A DNA stretch of 60,000 nucleotides from Polytrichum commune (GCA_950295325.1 OX485803.1:10790001-10850000); one strand, 5' to 3'; counted from the first letter of the stretch, positions 24,046-34,942 are shown. Notes: generated by a model from the sequence alone, not told the origin. A program made the numbers and translations.

Positions 24046-24205
24046 AAACTCCGTAATATCACGTGCACTTTGATTGCCACAGGTGTGATACTACGGAGTG
24101 AGAGTGTATCCCGATGCCCCATCGACAAAGAACTTCGGTGAAATGGAGTTCCTCGAATTCGGGCCTCCCGAGTCCTCCGGAGACCCGGGGGGCCTGAATT
24201 TGAGG
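24046..24205. repeat. Two adjacent hairpins
   Basis: First, ACTCCGTAATATCAC pairs with GTGATACTACGGAGT across about 24050-24103. Second, arms 24151-24174 and 24182-24205 (CCTCGAATTCGGGCCTCCCG against its complement) pair with four mismatches around a 7-nt loop. Both are GC-richer than the surroundings. Confidence 0.6.
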
Positions 24206-25804
24206 AGTGACTTAACCACAATTCCCGTGAAATTTCAAAGCCCGTTCATAGTGGAGTATTTGAGTGGGGGTTTACAGACGGGCCTTTGTCCTGTGCTTCT
24301 GAGCCCAGTCTCTCCAAGTTAACTTATCCTCCATGCAAAGCAACAAAACTGGACATTCTGTGGCACAGGTGGTAGTGGCATTTTACTTGAAAGCAAGGGA
24401 GTACATGTATACTTGCCAAAAGGAGAACGTTGTCCATGGTGAAGAGAAAGTGGGATGGTTTTTGTCTCCTACCTCCCAACGGAAAGACGGAATTATCGCA
24501 TTCGAGCGTACCTCTCATTCGTCCAATATAAACAATCTTAAATAATTTGCAACTCGGAGGAAATTGTTTCATTTATTTATTTGACACTAGAATTAGCTTA
24601 TAAGGCCTCGTATTATACCATGCCCACACTAGGGCCAATCGCTCGTTCTCAGTAGTAGGAGTCCCTCTTGATAGAGGGAACTCCATCTCTTTCCAAAATT
24701 TACTGCTACCAAGAAGATTTTTTTGTCATGCTCATAGTTAGCCTCCACTAGGTGTAACAAATTGCAGTTTCCCCAGTGCATACAAGACAAGAATTCCTAT
24801 CTTTCTTCTTTTTGGGGGAACCCATGAGGCGTGTGGCCACCTAACTAGTTTTTCCGTCAATTAGAGAGAAGATTTCACGGCTAGGAATCAAATTGCCAAC
24901 CACTCCATTTGATTTTGGGTACCGCTCCATTAACATCCGGTAGTTTAGGGTCATCTCGGATGATAAAAACTCTTATCAAGATGGAAACTCTCCAATTGAT
25001 GTGGGTATGGTCTTAGTGGAGTCCAAGTCATTTGAGATGAATCAGCCACAAACCTATATAAAAATCATGATCCTATGTTGGATGGGTGAGAAGTATGCTC
25101 GTATGTGATATTCTACCCTCCCCCCCAACACTTCAAGTTGGAGTTTGATTTCAAAGGATGAGGTTAAGTAGGTTGCGAGCTACTAGGGCCAAATGTGGTG
25201 GCCACCTCCGGGTCCGCCCTCATTTCCCTACTTGTAACTTGTTAGTTTGGAGTGTGGAGGCCGGCCATATTGATGCTTTTTGAGCTGTTCAAATCCTCGA
25301 TCCCAAGCAATAGCAACAATTCAAGCAACACGAGGGCCACACAAGTGGAGCCTAATTACAACCTCCATATGTGAATGTTAAAGCAAGCGAGAATTGAGTT
25401 TAGACTACGGTGAAGAAGTGCACTAGTTGGTATGGCGTATAAGATGGAAAAACCACCCAAAAATTAAAATTAAAATTAAAAAAATCTCAAGTTGGAGTTC
25501 TCCAAAGGCCAAGTTTCTTGTCTGAGGGTTTGAAGTTGTCCAAGAAATTTGACATGCGGAGAATTCCTAAGCAAATAAGTGTTGCCATGTTGGCAACCAT
25601 GTCACTTTTTCATCCATGCTTGAAGTTCTTCACCGGATAAATCTTGTCCATATTGTAAAGCCTAGCCAGTGAAGAACCCATTTTGTAGCCAATTGTATTT
25701 CTCCATTCCCCTTACATTCTTGATTGGTGCACTTCTTCACCATAGTCTAAATTAGCCCTAAGCATGACACTTGTATTGTAAGTTGGCTCGTCCCTTGCTA
25801 AGAT
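24206..25804. other. Spacer with fragments of dispersed repeats
   Basis: Blocks such as GTCCCTCTTGATA and ATTGCTACCA/ACTGCTACCA recur near 29935-30000. GTTGGATGGGTGAGAAGTATG recurs near 21790 and 32915. There is no gene and no bounded element. Confidence 0.4.
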
Positions 25805-25990
25805 ATGTGGGGGGTATTCGGTTTATTCTTCAAGTTCTCCAACTTCTTCCGATTAGGTTTACACAACGGAATCTTGTGTTGCATTAGCAAAATCTATAAT
25901 GAAGCATAACAAAACTAATATTGAAAATGGACCTCCCTTGATTTGGTTATGGTTATCAGAAGTACAACATGGCTACTGAATGAGCAAGAG
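25805..25990 (+). mobile_element. Truncated TAAGGTA-family copy
   Basis: The left half only: GGGGGTATTCGGTTTATTC, GGTTTACACAACGGAATC, GTGTTGCATTAGCAAA, TGATTTGGTTATGGTTATC. It stops abruptly near 25990. Confidence 0.5.
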
Positions 25991-26328
25991 AATCATGTCT
26001 TTGGAAAATTGCAGAAACATTTGATGAAAAAGAGAAAGTATCACCTAGTGTTTTTATGTTTTCCACATATATATGCAAGTGTCTAGAACATTGTAGTGCT
26101 TGCATTTGGGCACAAGATGGCACCGATCTTAGAGAGAGTTCAATTAGCATTGGTCTACCTTAGTGGCCATGATGCATGGACACTAAGTTTGCAGCAAAGA
26201 CACATGACAATTACGCTAAATAGTTCCATGAGTGTGGATTACCATTTGGAGTTACATGTTGCTATAACTTGTTAATAAGATTATCGTTAATTTCCAAGTA
26301 TGTTATTTCATGTTCTTTGACGTGCATG

Positions 26329-26551
26329 CTACCCTAATTATCCCAATTATTGCGTGTTACTCTTCAAAGTTATGCAAAGCAATAACGTCTTACTTAGGGG
26401 TTCAATTTTTCTTGATGAAAGTTCAATACATTGTTTGGACATTAAGGAACATGAATGACTTCGCTTGGTAAAGTATTACATCCTCATTAAATAGTTATAG
26501 CACCACATAACTATGAATACTAACACGCACTAATTGGGATACTTAGTGTAG
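26329..26551. mobile_element. MITE with TATCCCAATTAGTGCGTGTTA ends, copy 1
   Basis: The left end ATTATCCCAATTATTGCGTG and right end CACGCACTAATTGGGATACT are inverted repeats. The interior also folds, for example AAAGTTCAATACATTGTTTGGACATTA. Same family as 52342-52507. Confidence 0.6.
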
Positions 26552-26689
26552 TTGATCGTCTTATCAGAGTAAAAAAAAGATAACCTCGTTAGAAATGCAT
26601 GACACCATGTAACTCCAAATAGTAACTCACACTTCTAGGACTATTTTAGTGTAAATGTCGCCACAAGGCTCTCTGTGGATCACTACTCG

Positions 26690-26908
26690 GGAAGAATCGG
26701 CGGTTAGTTACAAATGAACCGGTTGAGTTTGAAAAATAACCAATTGAAGTTGGAGACTTCATGAAAATTACTGATCCTTTTAGAGGAGTTTATAGAAGAA
26801 TATACTTCAAACGAATAAAGCAAAAGCGGAAGATGTCAACATGTAACCGGTTGGGTTTAGAATCACTAGGATCTTGACCAACTATGCCCCCAAACTTCCC
26901 AGGCACTG
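26690..26908 (-). mobile_element. AACCGGTT-family MITE copy
   Basis: Contains ATGAACCGGTTGAGTTTGA, GAAGATGTCAACATGTAACC and AATCACTAGGATCTTGACC, and ends near CTTCCCAGGCACTG. Reverse orientation relative to 34740-34942. The left end is eroded. Confidence 0.65.
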
Positions 26909-27337
26909 CTCTGATGTAATTTTTAGGGCTTTTTTTTATTAAAAAAAAAACCTCACAAGAGAAAATTCACCTTGACTAAAAGGCCAACCCCTTTATGATG
27001 AACACTCCCATTACTAAAGGAAACCGAAGTGTGTTTCTAAAGCCAACGCCTTGTATGCAATAGAGTTATCCATAAAGTCCCTTTACAGGAAATTCGTCTC
27101 AAGGCTAATGGTCGCTGGCATTTCAACAACTGGCACTTACCCAACAAATTTTGAGAACTTTTGCAATGACGTAAGATAGAAAACGACGAGCCCACTAAAA
27201 TATTCCAATTAGTGAGGGTGGTACTAAATCAAGTCACACGTGTATAATTTAGCCAGATCTCAAAGTCGCTGAGGGTTGAAGTTGCTATTGAGTGACACTG
27301 ATTAAATCCACGATTACGCTATGCTCATTTACCATAC
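26909..27337. other. Spacer
   Basis: An A-rich run lies at about 26940-26950. No other feature was recognised. Confidence 0.4.
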
Positions 27338-27340
27338 TTA

Positions 27341-27877
27341 GGGGTTGTTTACACCATGGACCATGAAGTTGTCCCAAGGCCTTGTAAGATTTGTGATTGG
27401 ATGTTGAACTCGTCTTGGGATCACTTCGATTTACACCAAGAAAAAAAAATTGTCAGAGTGACCATGCAGTTCGAGGTCCCCAAAGGACATATTTTAAGGC
27501 CTCTAATATCCACTGACATGGTCCAACGGATTTTGCAGTGGGAGAGGCAAAAGAGGTGCTCTAGTAGAAGAAAAAAACAAGGGCCCATGGCAGAGAAATG
27601 TTGTCATAATAAATAAAGTCGGGGGAAGAGAAGATGAAGACAAAAGAAGACAAGAGAATGATGAAACTTGATTCTTATTTTCATTTTTTCCGAAATTGGC
27701 ACATTTACTTTTTGGTGCATGGTCATTCCTCTTGGTCCACATTCGATTTACACGTAGCAAGAGGCCCAAAGACTTTGTAAACTGGTTTATTAAGAAAAAC
27801 CAAACCATGGAAACTGAACCATGGAAAAAGACCATCTTCCATAGTCCCACTTCATGGTCCACGGTGTAAACCGGCCC
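27341..27877. mobile_element. Harbinger/Tourist-type MITE with exact TTA duplication
   Basis: The left end GGGGTTGTTTACACCATGGA and the complement of the right end (GGGCCGGTTTACACCGTGGA) match over about 28 bp. TTA flanks both sides (27338-27340 and 27878-27880). 537 bp. The terminal GGGCC..TTTACACC resembles the autonomous element at 41300. Confidence 0.85.
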
Positions 27878-27880
27878 TTA

Positions 27881-28313
27881 AAGACACGGAGACGTTTGAG
27901 AGCTTGGCAAGCAGCCGGGAAGAGTGGGGGTGACTTTTGGGAGCATTTGAATGGGGAGTGAGCACCCTTACTCTTGTTGCCGCGTTCCAAGTGCCACGAG
28001 CGGAGCCCCACAAGGCCCATTTCACACGGGCCGGGGCGGGGTAACCCTAAACCTTAGCTTATTACCACGAGTGGCGACTACTGTGCATGCATAGGCCTTG
28101 GCAAGTTGGCAGTGGCTTTTGGGGCATTTGGGAGGGAGGGGACTCTCTCGGGTAATAATAATAAGTGTGCACTTGCCAGCCAGCCCGCCAGCCAGTGTCA
28201 GAAACCTACCAGAAGGTAGTCGGTTGTACACTGGGCTAGGGTTCGTGGTGTCTACGCAAGACCAAGAACCAAATTCTCGGCAACCGTGACAATGCACTTA
28301 ACTCTATGGGAAA
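27881..28313. other. Spacer
   Basis: Moderately GC-rich, with a repeated phrase (GGCAAG...TTTTGGG.GCATTTG..GGGAGTGA or GGGAGGGA) at about 27905-27960 and 28098-28140. No gene recognised. Confidence 0.4.
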
Positions 28314-28375
28314 CGGTGGTGGCCGGGGAGATTTTGGGGCATAATCGGTTGAGATCCTAGCTAGTGTTTGCAAGT

Positions 28376-28580
28376 GCGCATATATAAATAAAACATTTTT
28401 TATTTATCAAAAAATTGTTATTTTTTAAAATTATACTTTATTAAGCAGCATGCTTTTTATTTGAGAATTGTGAATAGATGACCCAAAGCTTTTTTATAAT
28501 TTCATTTACTGAAGCGATGCCCAGATTTGAGCTGGGGATAGAGGATTTACAGTCCCCTGCCTTACCACTTGGCCATGTCC
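28376..28580 (-). other. Putative plastid-derived insert (NUPT) or tRNA-derived SINE
   Basis: This block is absent from other copies of the host element. On the - strand it opens with a tRNA-Cys-like segment and continues with about 130 bp of very AT-rich sequence. A plastid trnC region inserted into the nucleus explains the plastid-type tRNA and the AT-rich flank. A tRNA-headed SINE is the alternative, but a clear 3' A or T tail is missing. Confidence 0.45.
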
Positions 28581-28582
28581 CG
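28512..28582 (-). pseudogene. tRNA-Cys-like pseudogene, plastid type, anticodon mutated to GTA
   Basis: On the - strand it shows ATGGCCAAGTGGTAAGGCAG (D arm), GGGGACTGTAAATCCTCT (anticodon arm) and CCCCAGCTCAAATCTGGG (T arm). This matches my recollection of plastid trnC-GCA nearly throughout, with the anticodon GCA changed to GTA. The acceptor stem pairs poorly (about four of seven pairs fail), so it should not fold as a working tRNA. A tRNA-Tyr reading from the GTA triplet is unlikely, because Tyr tRNAs of plastids and plant mitochondria have a long variable arm, absent here. Confidence 0.6.
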
Positions 28583-28774
28583 GTTAGGTTACAATGTTGT
28601 TGACATCCTCCGGTGTTTCTGTATGAACTTGAGGTATATTCCACCGTAGATTCCTCTAAAGTGATCGGTAATTCTCCTGAAGTCTTGAACTTCGACCGGT
28701 TGTTTCTCAAACTCAGCCGGTTCATTTATACCTAAATGCCGGTTCTCCCCCGATCGTTGATGGGAAATAGTAGG

Positions 28775-29022
28775 TTGTTTCAAAACAATTCGGCTCCCGG
28801 AGAACCGGCGGTGAGTTACGGATGAACCGGTTGAGTTGGAGAAATAACCGGTTGAAGTTGGAGACTCCAGGAGAATTGCGGATCGTTTTAGAGGAATCTA
28901 TAGTGGAATATACCTCCAATGAATGAAAGCCACACCGGAAGATGTCAACATGTAACCGGTTGGATTTAGAATCACTAGGATCTTGACCGACTATGTATGC
29001 CCAAACACTTCCCGGGCACTAC
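28775..29022 (-). mobile_element. AACCGGTT-family MITE copy, head-to-head with the preceding one
   Basis: Starts near GGCTCCCGGAGAACCGGCGG and ends ACACTTCCCGGGCACT. It carries CAACATGTAACCGGTTGG and the complements of all main family blocks. With 28580-28759 it forms a long imperfect palindrome, arms about 165 bp. Confidence 0.7.
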
Positions 29023-29046
29023 ACGAGAGGACCCCGCATTAGTATT

Positions 29047-29536
29047 ACGCCGTTTATGGTGTTTAGTGTCACATACACTATTTGCGAAAGGTCTAAATTA
29101 GATGCCCAAAGGTCTCAAAGTGTCATGTCCGCTCATTACCATTAATATCATATCGTTTGTCAACATAAGTAACATTTCAAAGTGGAAAATTTGTTTTTAC
29201 ATCATAGCATGTAGCGCAGCACGTTGGGATACTTGAGATGATAGTTTCACGTCGTGGTATGCAAGGGGAAGATATTTTTTAGCGTATTGATGTCAATTGT
29301 CATTTGTGTACAATTTAGTGAACTTGTAGACCATTGTGTAACATAGGCATGCACCTCATAACATTATTGAACATGTGTGCTCGTGCCAAGGTTTTAGTAA
29401 GCGCACTGAAATGCCAAGTGTCATGGGGTGACACTCATGGTGAAGTTGTTGGTCATTAGTGTAACCTAGCATACACCTCAAAATAGGGTAAATGACACTA
29501 TTACACATGTGACACTAAATGCCATAAAGGGTGTGG
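29047..29536. mobile_element. MITE with ACGCCGTTTATGG ends
   Basis: Left ACGCCGTTTATGGTGTTTAG with TGTCACATACAC, and right TGTGACACTAAATGCCATAA with AGGGTGTGG, are inverted repeats of about 30 bp. A partial copy of the left half is at about 35728-35890. 490 bp, non-coding. Confidence 0.6.
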
Positions 29537-32115
29537 TGGGTCTACACTCAAACGAATCGGCCCTCAACATTCTAAGAGAATTGTATTTACTATAGCCTCT
29601 TCATCCACGATGTATGGGTTTACATAGATACCATGAACCCCAAGCCTTGTACATTGGCAAGTTGGCTCGAGGATAAGCAACAACATGTAATGTAATTTGT
29701 ATCCTAATTTGTAGTAGAACTATGTCATGTTGCCATGCAACAACCCATAACCATGAAATAAATTAACAATAGAGTTATCCTTGAAGCAATCATGTGTTTC
29801 AAGGTAGAAAGTGTCTCACTTGTGAAACACTATGGATGAGCATACATTGAATTTGCAAAACTCAATCCGTTGAAGCAATCATACAAAACTTGTTGTATGT
29901 GAATAACTAATAGTTCCTTGCCATCAAGAAAAGTCCCTCTTGATAAGGGAAAGTTTATCTCTTACCAAAATGTATTGCTACCACTAAGGATTTTTCATCC
30001 TACTCACAGTAACCTCTTGCAAAATTGCAATTTTGCCCGTTCACTTCATTGCATACAAGATAAAAATTCATATCAAGATGAAAACTCTCATAGTGTTATG
30101 AACCAATCATTGGTCCTAGTACGAGCATGATATAAGTGTTTATGACCCAAATTTAGAAGCATCACATTCTTTTTATCCATAGACAATCTCACTGCCCAAC
30201 CCAATAGTATTTAATAGCGTATTTCTTCTCAAGAATCTAGTTTAATTCATGAAATTAGGCCCATTTTTAGAGGCAATGTACTTATAATTGTTGGAAAGAA
30301 GGTGTCATAAAAATGGACTTTTACGACATGTTTTCTACTTAAGTCTCGCCGTAATTTCTTAAGACCTTTGTTTTTGTGTAAAATAACATGCATCTTCTAT
30401 AGTTTATGTCCTGCATCCAGTAAGTGAATATTTTGTAATTAGAAATTCGTGGTTGTGTCATGTTTCTCAGAACGCACAACTTAGAACTCCATGACATTGT
30501 AATATAATGCCTTGAACAAGTACACTATTGCAATAACTAAACTAAATTGCACAAGGAAGGTGATATGACTAAAAAGGACTTTGGAAATTGAGCGCAATGA
30601 TGGGCATTGCCTTCTTGATACAACTTTGGTATTCTTTCTTCACTTTCGTATCAACGTTGGAAGGTGGAGCTTCCTTCACAATGCCCCAAAGGTCCATGGA
30701 AGCCAACCCCATCTCCAATTTGAGCTTCCAAATATTGAATTACTCTTCATTGAACTTGTGAGTAACTCTAGCACCCTCATCCTCAAGTGATACCATCTTA
30801 CGCTCAAAGATTAGGGATGTACTCTCTATTTATACAAATCAATCCTTTCCAAGCTATTATATGTACTCAATGACTTGACAAGCCTCAATCAACCCTTCAT
30901 AAGCTAAAAGTACCCTTGCACCTCAATCCACTCAAGTCAAATCTTCTTGCTCTTAAACTACTCAAGTTGGATCCTCTTGAACTCAAATGAGCCTTTGAAC
31001 ATTGAATCCACTCAACCCATGTGTTTTTGCTTTCAAATGAACTTTTGAAAATTCAATCCATTCGAGCCAAGTTTTTTAACTCTCAAATTCACCTTTGCAC
31101 ACTAAACGTGAGTGTAACAAGGGGTATTATTTGAGGCATTAACGTACATAGTATACATAAGAGAGACGTATTTATTAATCTCTAGTGTATACATTTAGAG
31201 AGTATATTAAGAATTTCAAAGTAAAGGTAATTGTATAGAGGGGCCCTAAGGTATAGAGAAAAAATTGGCAACATATGTGCTAGTTTCATCCAATTCACGT
31301 TTTCGTCCCATTGTTGTCATATGTTGGTAGTCCTCAATGACTACTTGTACATTTTTGTTGGGGTTTTCATTTGGGTTCTAGGTTTTACAAACTAGAGTCT
31401 CTTGGAGCGCTCGTGGCCTACGTTGAGATTTTCTCTCTAGATTGTGGCTAAGTTATTATGCTCTTGTCTTTGTTAGTTTGATGTAGTTGTTGAGTTACAT
31501 GCTATGGATGAGAAAATGTTCAGTGACTTTCTCATTGGAAAGTGAAGGTGGAATTTATTTGTAGTAAAGGCCTATTTAGTCCACAATTTCTTTATTTTGT
31601 ATATGTAGTGGAGGCATTTATAAAATTCTATTGAAAAGCTTCGTATAAATACATGAGTCCATTTTCTGTCATGCCATTAGTACATATACATTTTTTTTTC
31701 TCTATATGCTTCTTGTATACATGGGTTTAATTTCATAGTGACCCACACACGTTTATTTTGGTTTCCAATTGAGAGTCCACCCCCCAAGTTCCACACTCAA
31801 CAATGAACACAATTGAGAGGATGTGTGTATTCGATTAAGGATCAACAAACATGCACTTTAGTAAACCATAATTAAACCATGGGAGACCCAATTTTCAAAA
31901 TGATTCGTGTCGTTGATTCATCATAGATTTGCTAATGCAACACACAAATTGAAGATGTAAATCTCATCAACAGAAGATGCAGAACAAGGGATGAAAAAAT
32001 GAATAACACCCACATACCTTACCACTCAAATATAGGTGTCCAATTACGAAGCATGACCACACACCTTAACCCCTGGGCATCTGAGAGGCCAGACTAGGCC
32101 TCTCCATGCACAAAG
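29537..32115. other. AT-rich spacer with repeat fragments
   Basis: 29930-30130 resembles about 24660-24800. Around 30880-31100 there is a loose repetition of CTCAA..CAA.T.TT.TTG.. phrases. About 31905-32060 shows diverged TAAGGTA-family blocks in reverse orientation. No gene recognised. Confidence 0.4.
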
Positions 32116-32117
32116 TA

Positions 32118-32220
32118 CTCCCTCCGTCCCAAAATGATTGTCCTACCCCCTCCCCACCCGACAAACATTTTGGGATAGAAAACTCCAGGGGGTAGGACAA
32201 TCACTTTGGGACAGAGGGAG
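32118..32220. mobile_element. Stowaway (Tc1/mariner) MITE
   Basis: Starts CTCCCTCCGTCCCAAAATGA and ends TTTGGGACAGAGGGAG, flanked by TA on both sides (32116-32117 and 32221-32222). The 103-bp length, TA target and CTCCCTCCGTCCC terminus are the textbook Stowaway signature. Arms of about 30 bp are nearly perfect, and the copy looks complete. Confidence 0.93.
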
Positions 32221-32222
32221 TA

Positions 32223-32967
32223 GCGTATTTGAGCTACAAACTCTCAATTTTATCTTGTAGTGTCAAAAGTGACTTCACACATTAACGTGTTCTTCACAAT
32301 ACACTTCTCAAACATTGGTTGAATATCTTGAAAATATTGAAGATTTTGAGTTAAAATGCGTAGCTTGCGTGTCCTTGGGTGCAAACACATCTATTGTATA
32401 TTGATCACCAATGTCGAGTATGAATATATATATTGATTCTATCCTTGATATAAGACAATTTACATGAATACGGTTTCAAATACGATTTATGAACTCGGTG
32501 AAGCCCATATAGATTGTGTATATGGCCGTATATTGAGAGTCCACGTCCTTTATGGGTTAATGTCTTCCACCTTGCCTTCCCTTGGCAACAATATCAGCAG
32601 AGCCTGTGATGGGGAGATGATTGACATGTGCAAGTATGAAGTGCCTAAACCTTCAAAAGCACTCCCACCCTCCTCACACCCTCTTCTGTCTATGCTCTCA
32701 TACTTACTTCCGTTCACCAAGCCTATAGAGAGGGAGATATTCTATACAAGTGTTTGTCTCATGCATCGAACATAGAAACTTGACTCCATATAGGTTTGTT
32801 GTCAATTCATCTCAAATGATGTTTGGGTACACTAAATTGGGGGTTTTTAATGCTAATGTCGGTGTCAAATCAACTGAAGAAAGCAACTTGCGGGATGCAT
32901 GCTATTTCAGCCTTTTATGTTGGATAAATGATATGTGTGCTCATATACGATAATTCTCTATCTCTTG
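32223..32967. other. Spacer with one arm of a dispersed foldback element
   Basis: About 32790-32960 is directly similar to the right arm of the element at 20265-20865 (TCATCTCAAATGA, GGTGTCAAATCAACT) and ends with GTTGGATAAATGATATGTGTG. The left part, 32223-32790, has chance frames only. Confidence 0.4.
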
Positions 32968-33905
32968 GACTCGTGACCACTAGAGAGCTTATCATATGAA
33001 CCTTCAATTAAGGTAAGGGTGGGTTGGGTTTACATTATTAGGCTCCGGGTCCAAAACATGTCTCTCTATTTGCATGAACCTTATTTTCGGGCTCAAGATT
33101 GGACCTTGCAAGTTTGAAGAGTGGTTTCTCAAACTTGAAGGAGTGTTTTCTTGAGTGAGGACTACCAAGTTTTGGCAAGGAACTGATGGCCACATCAACA
33201 CCACTTTGTTCATTTTCTCATACATTGGTCCCAAACCTTAGTGTAAAGTCCTTGGGTCCAAATTTATGCTCTCAACTAGTAGCGTGGCTTATGACCACAT
33301 AGCTCATCATGTGAACCTTCAATTTAAGTTGAGGGTGGCTTTACATTATTAGGGTCTACATCCAAAACACTCCTATCTTCATGGACCTTATTTTCAGCCT
33401 CAAGATTGGTTTCCCAAACTTGTCCAAGATTGTTATCTTGGGTGAGGACTATCGAGATTTGGCAAGGAAGTGATGCCACGTGACCACCACTTCCTTCATT
33501 TTCTCATACCTTGGTCCCCAATCCTAGTGTAAATTCCTTGGGTCTAGAATTTTGCTCTTGACTAGTAGCGTGGCTTGATTTTGGAGTCTTTTTTCTTTTT
33601 TCTTGAACCATAGTATAAACCCAAAGCTAAGGGTGGGTTTATGCAAGGTCCAAGATAAAAGAAACTCCCAAATCCAACGATACTATTGGTTGAGTGATTT
33701 ATGTTTTAGACCCAAGGAGTTTACACTAGTTGAAGTTGAATTAACACGGCACCACTTTCCTACCAAATCTCGTCTATCTTCACTCAAGAAAATAATCCTC
33801 CCAGTTTGAAAAACCAATCTTCAAGTTTGGATCCGACCTCGAGTCCAAAACCAAGGTCCATCCACGAAAGGGGTGTTTTGGACCCCAAGTTTCTTGGACC
33901 GGACT
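32968..33905. repeat. Tandem duplication plus inverted third copy
   Basis: Copy 1 (about 32968-33292) and copy 2 (about 33292-33580) are direct repeats sharing ATGTGAACCTTCAATT, ACCTTATTTTC-GCTCAAGATTGG, TTTTCTCATAC-TTGGTCCC and ACTAGTAGCGTGGCTT. A third, inverted copy occupies about 33690-33870 (complement of GAGATTTGGCAAGGAAGTG and AAGATTGGTTTCCCAAACT). The arrangement suggests a foldback element with a duplicated arm. Confidence 0.55.
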
Positions 33906-34357
33906 CTAATAAGGTAGAGCACGCTACAACCAATACACGTCACCTACAACCAACGCCCTGAAATCTTGCACTACAAGTACACGTCAATTTTGAAGAACAT
34001 CCACCACCTCGACATCAGTCTCCCGTGTTGGTTTTGGATCGCCTACAAATAAAACTCTGAACCCTTATATCTTTTACAAATGAAACTCAAATCAAACATA
34101 CTTTAGTGCACTGAAAACCCACTTCTATTCCTAACCAAATCATGACACAAAAACCTCTACAACAAAATATAAATACGTACCAATATAATAATAATGGTAG
34201 ATACACTCGTGACGATTTTAGCACCATCTCTGCCTTAATGTAAGCCCAACCATAACCCTAAGCAGCCACACAAAGAGTGAAGAGCGGATCCCACATCCCC
34301 CATGTATTGGGCCAAAGTTAAAACAATTAATGAGGAACTAAAGCTAGGCCCCTCAAT
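33906..34357. other. Spacer
   Basis: Phrases near 33985-34050 (CACGTCAATTTTGAAGAACATCCACCACCTC) resemble 1970-2010, another dispersed repeat fragment. No gene recognised. Confidence 0.35.
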
Positions 34358-34592
34358 ACATCATCATCATCATCATCACTCCCGCCCATCCCAAACAATC
34401 CATAGCTCGTGGCACCTATGGAACGTACACAAGGGTGGGCCAATGGGGCGGAGGAGGAGGCGAGGTGATCATATGTTGTTATTGCGTCTTAATGCCCGGT
34501 TTCGAGGACTATTAAGCCGTAGGCGCCTCCGCATTGATGGCGCCGGTGAGCCGATGATGATGGTGATGATGATGATGAGGGGTTGTGGGCTT
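34358..34592. repeat. GC-rich block bounded by inverted CAT/ATG triplet runs
   Basis: A (CAT)6-type run at 34358-34378 and an ATG/GATG-type run at about 34553-34577 are complementary, so the 220-bp block can close on itself. A 99-codon + frame runs through it (poly-His at one end, poly-Met at the other), which is an artefact of the triplets. Confidence 0.6.
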
Positions 34593-34617
34593 GGGGTTTA
34601 GGGTTTAGGGTTTAGGG
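34593..34617 (+). repeat. Interstitial telomere-type repeat (TTTAGGG)3
   Basis: Three and a half exact TTTAGGG units. This is the plant telomere heptamer and also matches telo-box promoter motifs. Confidence 0.85.
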
Positions 34618-34739
34618 TGACGTGGCGGTGTGGAATTGACACGTGTGCGAGACCGGGTGTGGTTGGGCATTGGCTAGTGGGAGAGAAAGTAATCGGAGAA
34701 AGAATGAAAGAAAGGCGACTCGTTCAATGTTGCCATTGG

Positions 34740-34942
34740 TGATCGGGGGAGATTTTTGGGCATAATCGGTTGAGATCTTAGTGTTTGCAAGTCCAATTGG
34801 TAACATGTTGACATCCTTCGGTTTTATTATATTCGTTTGAGGTATATTTCATAAATTCCTCTAAAGTGATCAGTAATTCTCCTGAATTATTGAACTTCAA
34901 CCGGTTCATCTGTAACTAACTGCCGGTTCTCTCCGATCATAG
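34740..34942 (+). mobile_element. AACCGGTT-family MITE, compact copy
   Basis: Starts TGATCGGGGGAGATTTTTGG and ends GGTTCTCTCCGATCATAG; the ends are inverted repeats of about 13 bp. It is flanked by GTTGCCATTGG (34729-34739) and GTTGCCATCGG (34943-34953). At 203 bp it is the simplest family member here and serves as the reference for the interrupted copies. Confidence 0.75.

Larger units (their letters stand above)
28315..28759 (+). mobile_element. AACCGGTT-family MITE interrupted by a plastid-like insert
   Basis: The family sequence runs from GGCCGGGGAGATTTTGGGG through ATAATCGGTTGAGATCCTAG and stops near 28375. It resumes at about 28580 with CGGTTAGGTTACAATGTTG and ends GGTTCTCCCCCGATC. An ATGGGAAA direct repeat (28306-28313 and 28760-28767) flanks it, the likely target duplication. 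About 205 bp of foreign AT-rich sequence with a tRNA-like segment splits it. Confidence 0.65.

Noticed and set aside
28512-28582. Functional tRNA-Tyr (GTA anticodon)
   Set aside because: The body matches plastid tRNA-Cys, the acceptor stem does not pair, and there is no long variable arm.
34302-34601. 99-codon frame with poly-His and poly-Met
   Set aside because: The amino-acid runs come directly from CAT and ATG triplet repeats.
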